A DNA stretch of 61,278 bases from JABMMZ01 sp040386935 (GTDB taxonomy: Bacteria > Bacteroidota > Bacteroidia > NS11-12g > UBA955), in NCBI GenBank assembly GCA_040386935.1, contig JAZKEQ010000010.1, positions 1 to 61,278 on the forward strand, in the 5' to 3' direction. Position numbers and translations under genes: made by a program. The notes beneath the pieces were generated by a model. The model saw only the letters and a list, made by a program, of their open reading frames with translations. It was not told the origin of the DNA and searched no databases. Position 1 is the first letter of the stretch; each line of letters begins with the position of its first letter. Below, piece after piece: positions 58,266-61,278 of this stretch.

Positions 58266-59561
58266 ATGAAAGAACAAATCAAGATTCCTACATCTAAAAT
58301 ACAAAGGGCTGCCAGTTTTGCAGGAGCCGGTGCTAAAGTAGGCGGCAATTACATCAAGTACTACGTTAAAAAAGCAATGAATCCCGATTTAAATCGCGAT
58401 GAATTGAATGAAAGCAATGCTGAAGATATTTATGACACATTGAGTAAGCTAAAAGGCAGCGCCCTAAAAGTAGCGCAAATGCTGAGCATGGATAAAAACC
58501 TGTTGCCTCAGGCTTATCAGAATAAATTTCAAATGGCACAATATTCTGCTCCACCTTTGAGCTATCCATTGGTTGTAAAAACATTCAATCAGATTTTCAA
58601 AAAGGCACCGACTGAATTATTCGATACGTTTGAAAAAAATGCAGTACAGGCTGCTAGTATTGGTCAAGTGCATAAAGCAACACTTAAAGGGCTACAGTTA
58701 GCTGTAAAAGTGCAATATCCCGGAGTAGCAGATAGTGTAACCAGCGATTTGAAACTTGTAAAGCCACTTGCAACCCGAATATTAAATTTGAGAGGCAAGG
58801 ATGTCGACCGATATTTTAAAGAAGTAGAAACAAAATTACTGGAAGAAACCGATTACAATTTAGAACTCAAGCGCTCGGTTGAAATTTCAAAAGCGTGTGC
58901 CCATATCAAAGGTGTGGTATTCCCAAAATACTACCCTGATTACAGTGGCGACCGCATTTTAACCATGGATTGGATTGAAGGCGTTCCATTGACAGAATTT
59001 GTCAAACAAAACCATTCTCAAGCTATTAAAGACAAGATTGGTCAAGCATTATGGAACTTTTACGATTATCAGATTTTTACACTTAAAGCGGTTCATGCTG
59101 ATCCACATCCGGGTAACTTTATTATTACCCCCGACTACCAATTAGGAGTTATTGATTTTGGTTGTGTGAAAGTTATCGAAGAAGAATTTCATAAGGATTA
59201 TTTTAAATTACTCAACAGCGATGCCATTAATAACGACATGGAATTCACCCATATCATGTATAAGTTGGGTTACTTATTGGAAGAAGATTCGCCAAAAATA
59301 GTACCGGTATTGAAACAATCTTTTCGTGAAATGTTGAACTTACTTGGTAAACCATTTAACTCAAAAGAATTTGATTTTGGTGATGATGTGTATTTCAAAT
59401 CAATTTATGCGCTTGGTGAGAAGTTTAGCAAAATGGTCGAATTAAAAGAAGCGAATGGCGCCCGCGGTCCGCAAGACGCCATCTACATCAATCGCACATG
59501 TTTTGGTCTGTATAATATTTTGAATCAGATAGGGTCGAAAATAGTCACCAAGCAAGCTTAG
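58266..59561 (+). CDS. ABC1/UbiB-family atypical kinase-like protein
   Basis: This 431-aa protein belongs to the ABC1/COQ8/UbiB group that supports quinone or lipid metabolism. Family landmarks are the KxGQ-like block near ~60 (KLKGSALKVAQMLSMD), the Ala-rich nucleotide loop AASIGQVHKATL, the Lys in LAVKVQYPG, and the catalytic HADPHPGNF with the VIDFGCVK metal motif. Kinase activity in the family is uncertain; ATPase activity is favoured. It lies 36 bp downstream of the TetR-like gene. Confidence 0.9.
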   Translation: MKEQIKIPTSKIQRAASFAGAGAKVGGNYIKYYVKKAMNPDLNRDELNESNAEDIYDTLSKLKGSALKVAQMLSMDKNLLPQAYQNKFQMAQYSAPPLSYPLVVKTFNQIFKKAPTELFDTFEKNAVQAASIGQVHKATLKGLQLAVKVQYPGVADSVTSDLKLVKPLATRILNLRGKDVDRYFKEVETKLLEETDYNLELKRSVEISKACAHIKGVVFPKYYPDYSGDRILTMDWIEGVPLTEFVKQNHSQAIKDKIGQALWNFYDYQIFTLKAVHADPHPGNFIITPDYQLGVIDFGCVKVIEEEFHKDYFKLLNSDAINNDMEFTHIMYKLGYLLEEDSPKIVPVLKQSFREMLNLLGKPFNSKEFDFGDDVYFKSIYALGEKFSKMVELKEANGARGPQDAIYINRTCFGLYNILNQIGSKIVTKQA

Positions 59562-59566
59562 GTCAA

Positions 59567-61270
59567 TTAATACTCTTCTGTAAGAATATACGCTTTCAGC
59601 TCTTCTGCATTTTTAAATTCTTTATCAATCGTTGTCATCTCTAATACATTTTCCATATTATTGGTCATTGCTTTAAATTTTACAGCAGATAGTACTGCGA
59701 TCTTTTTAGTTCCCGGTATTACCATGAACCAAATATTTTCTTCATTGGGATTATAAGTAATGGTGTATCCATTTGCTCCAAAACAATAGTTAACCATCAG
59801 AGCATTGGTGCTTTTTTCAATTTGGTAGAGTTGATCCAAATTTGTATTTAATTGGTGTTCATTTACTTTTACCACAACTGTTCGCTTTACAGGTGAATTA
59901 AACATGTATGGCCTATCTGAATTCCAGTAACCAAAGCGACTGGCAGAAAATTCTCTTACGACTTCACCATATGCTAAATTAGGATTAACATTGAAATTAC
60001 GGGCTACTTGAACTTTATTTTGTAAGGCTTGATTTTTTTCAAACTCTTTAATCAATCTTTCCTGCATTATTTTTTTATTTTTAATCTGATCTTGATAAAG
60101 TGCCTCATCTTTTTTTGCTTGTTCAATTTGTGCCTTGCGTCCTCTTTCTATATCAGACAATTTCAATTTTTCGTAAGCTTTGAATTTCTTTAAGGCGCTT
60201 TCATAATCTTCTCCGGCACTAAACACCGGTGCAACTGAAACATTGTGCTTTTGACCTTTATCGTATAATACAACCTTGTATTCATTGGCTTTGCTCCCCT
60301 GCTTCAATTCTATCCAATCCCACTCTTCATTGGTGCTGGTGAAATTTTGACCAGGCAATATTTCAAACAATACATTGCTATAGATTCCTAATTCAGGGAA
60401 GCGAGATTGGTCAACATCAAGTCTAAAACTTCTATTGGCTTCGTTATGTACTTTAGGTGCTACTACCTGGGGTTGAGATATTTGTTTAATTTCATCGACT
60501 GTAGCATAAGATTTAGATGTAGTATTTTGCTGTTTTGGTGCTTTACCTATTTCAGGCATCACTTGTTTGTCAATCACATTGGGGCGTCCTTCATATTGCC
60601 AGGCGCCTGTTTTGGTATTCAGTGAATAGGTATTATAAGTATTGTCCCCTCTTGATATCTGTGCGATTTCAATTGCTTTTCCCTCTGCAATTTTTAAAGC
60701 CTTATTATTTTGTTTGCCATTTATTTCCAGCATCCCGGCTGTTTCCAGCGTATATTGAATGCCTGCGCTGTCGTATGACATTGGAATACCGGCTACCATA
60801 ATATCAATTGGATCAAAAAACTCGCGGCATTCAATGCTTACCTCTCCTTTAACAGGTTCGCCTGCTTCATCTGTCAGAATACCGGGAGCTATGGTTAATT
60901 GCGTACCGGATGCCATTTTAATAACAGAAAGAGAATCGGCATTCACTTTATAAGTTTGATAGGGAATATCCCACTCAGCTACTGGCGCCTTCACAACAGT
61001 TGTATCGGCAACTTTAACAACAGTTTTTTGTGCTATTGGCAATTGTTGTACATCCTTTTTCAGGAACCACCATGAACAAAAGACAACTGCTATAATGGCA
61101 ACTGAAGAAAGTGAATAGCGTACAGTCATTTGAGTTTTAAATTTTTTAAGCATGATGGTGTGCTCTGCCATCACACTATCAAATGAAGGGATATCACTCT
61201 CCTGCAATGGAGGTAATTGTTTTAGTTTATTGAATTGTATATCGTATGGTACTTGATTATTTGGTTTCAT
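59567..61270 (-). CDS. Membrane-anchored hypothetical protein, 567 aa
   Basis: The N-terminal ~50 residues are soluble and followed by one membrane helix (YSLSSVAIIAVVFCSWWFL), with a large exported C-terminal region. Repeated beta segments near ~110-230 (LTIAPGILTDEAGEPVKGEV, ECREFFDPIDIMVAGIPM) recall the carboxypeptidase-regulatory-like or FecR-type exported domains; the middle (~350-420) is helical and charged. The layout resembles anti-sigma-factor-like regulators, but no sigma gene is within the window; one could lie just upstream, beyond the right edge. Function not recognised. Confidence 0.6.
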   Translation of the reverse strand: MKPNNQVPYDIQFNKLKQLPPLQESDIPSFDSVMAEHTIMLKKFKTQMTVRYSLSSVAIIAVVFCSWWFLKKDVQQLPIAQKTVVKVADTTVVKAPVAEWDIPYQTYKVNADSLSVIKMASGTQLTIAPGILTDEAGEPVKGEVSIECREFFDPIDIMVAGIPMSYDSAGIQYTLETAGMLEINGKQNNKALKIAEGKAIEIAQISRGDNTYNTYSLNTKTGAWQYEGRPNVIDKQVMPEIGKAPKQQNTTSKSYATVDEIKQISQPQVVAPKVHNEANRSFRLDVDQSRFPELGIYSNVLFEILPGQNFTSTNEEWDWIELKQGSKANEYKVVLYDKGQKHNVSVAPVFSAGEDYESALKKFKAYEKLKLSDIERGRKAQIEQAKKDEALYQDQIKNKKIMQERLIKEFEKNQALQNKVQVARNFNVNPNLAYGEVVREFSASRFGYWNSDRPYMFNSPVKRTVVVKVNEHQLNTNLDQLYQIEKSTNALMVNYCFGANGYTITYNPNEENIWFMVIPGTKKIAVLSAVKFKAMTNNMENVLEMTTIDKEFKNAEELKAYILTEEY

Positions 61271-61278
61271 TGGTATAA

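Overview
The window looks like chromosome from a low-GC Bacteroidota (probably a Chitinophagales/Sphingobacteriales relative). The evidence is several secreted proteins with type IX secretion C-terminal domains, TAnnTTTG-type -7 boxes, weak or absent Shine-Dalgarno sequences, and typical lineage families (DUF3127, DUF5683 next to parB/parA). A run of ten N (31989-31998) marks a scaffold join.

Left chromosomal part (1-15850): an MBL/beta-CASP nuclease and a queuosine-precursor transporter, a CPA1 cation/proton antiporter, four 125-bp repeats leading up to a tRNA-Lys, a secreted Asp-box protein, an XRE regulator preceded by four operator palindromes spaced exactly 22 bp apart, an ArsR regulator, a lipid A acyltransferase, an M42 aminopeptidase, DUF3127, a DinB-like protein, a TANGO2/NRDE protein, an ATP-grasp protein, a C25-like secreted protein and a GreA/B-like protein.

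Central part (15872-31709): two identical head-to-tail copies of a 7908-bp element in which all genes lie on the minus strand. Each unit carries an HUH rolling-circle Rep (zinc-finger-like cysteines, HxH, YxxK), a 248-aa candidate capsid protein, many small single-membrane-span proteins, a candidate muralytic protein and a Dam-type adenine methylase. There is no integrase, repressor, packaging ATPase or tail gene. I read this as a lysogenic, tailless, membrane-containing ssDNA phage of the general FLiP (Finnlakeviridae) type, or a new relative. It sits at a site that matches XerCD dif, so it very probably uses the host Xer recombinases. The attachment core lies inside the 5' end of rep: integration cuts rep, and only the junction between the two tandem copies rebuilds a full-length rep. 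This resembles the tandem-array logic of CTX-type phages.

Right chromosomal part (31710-61278): a TPR protein and gyrA, an M16 peptidase, a type IX-secreted gliding-type protein, tcdA, a JmjC/cupin-8 protein, a polyprenyl sugar-phosphotransferase with a lipoprotein and a Gfo/Idh/MocA protein, pcm, a DEAD-box helicase, a SulP transporter plus beta-carbonic anhydrase pair, a secreted protein, the DUF5683-parB-parA-MBL cluster, a peptide-binding lipoprotein, a TetR-like regulator with an ABC1/UbiB kinase-like protein, and a membrane-anchored hypothetical. If the dif assignment is right, gyrA and parAB lie within about 2 and 22 kb of the terminus in this genome.
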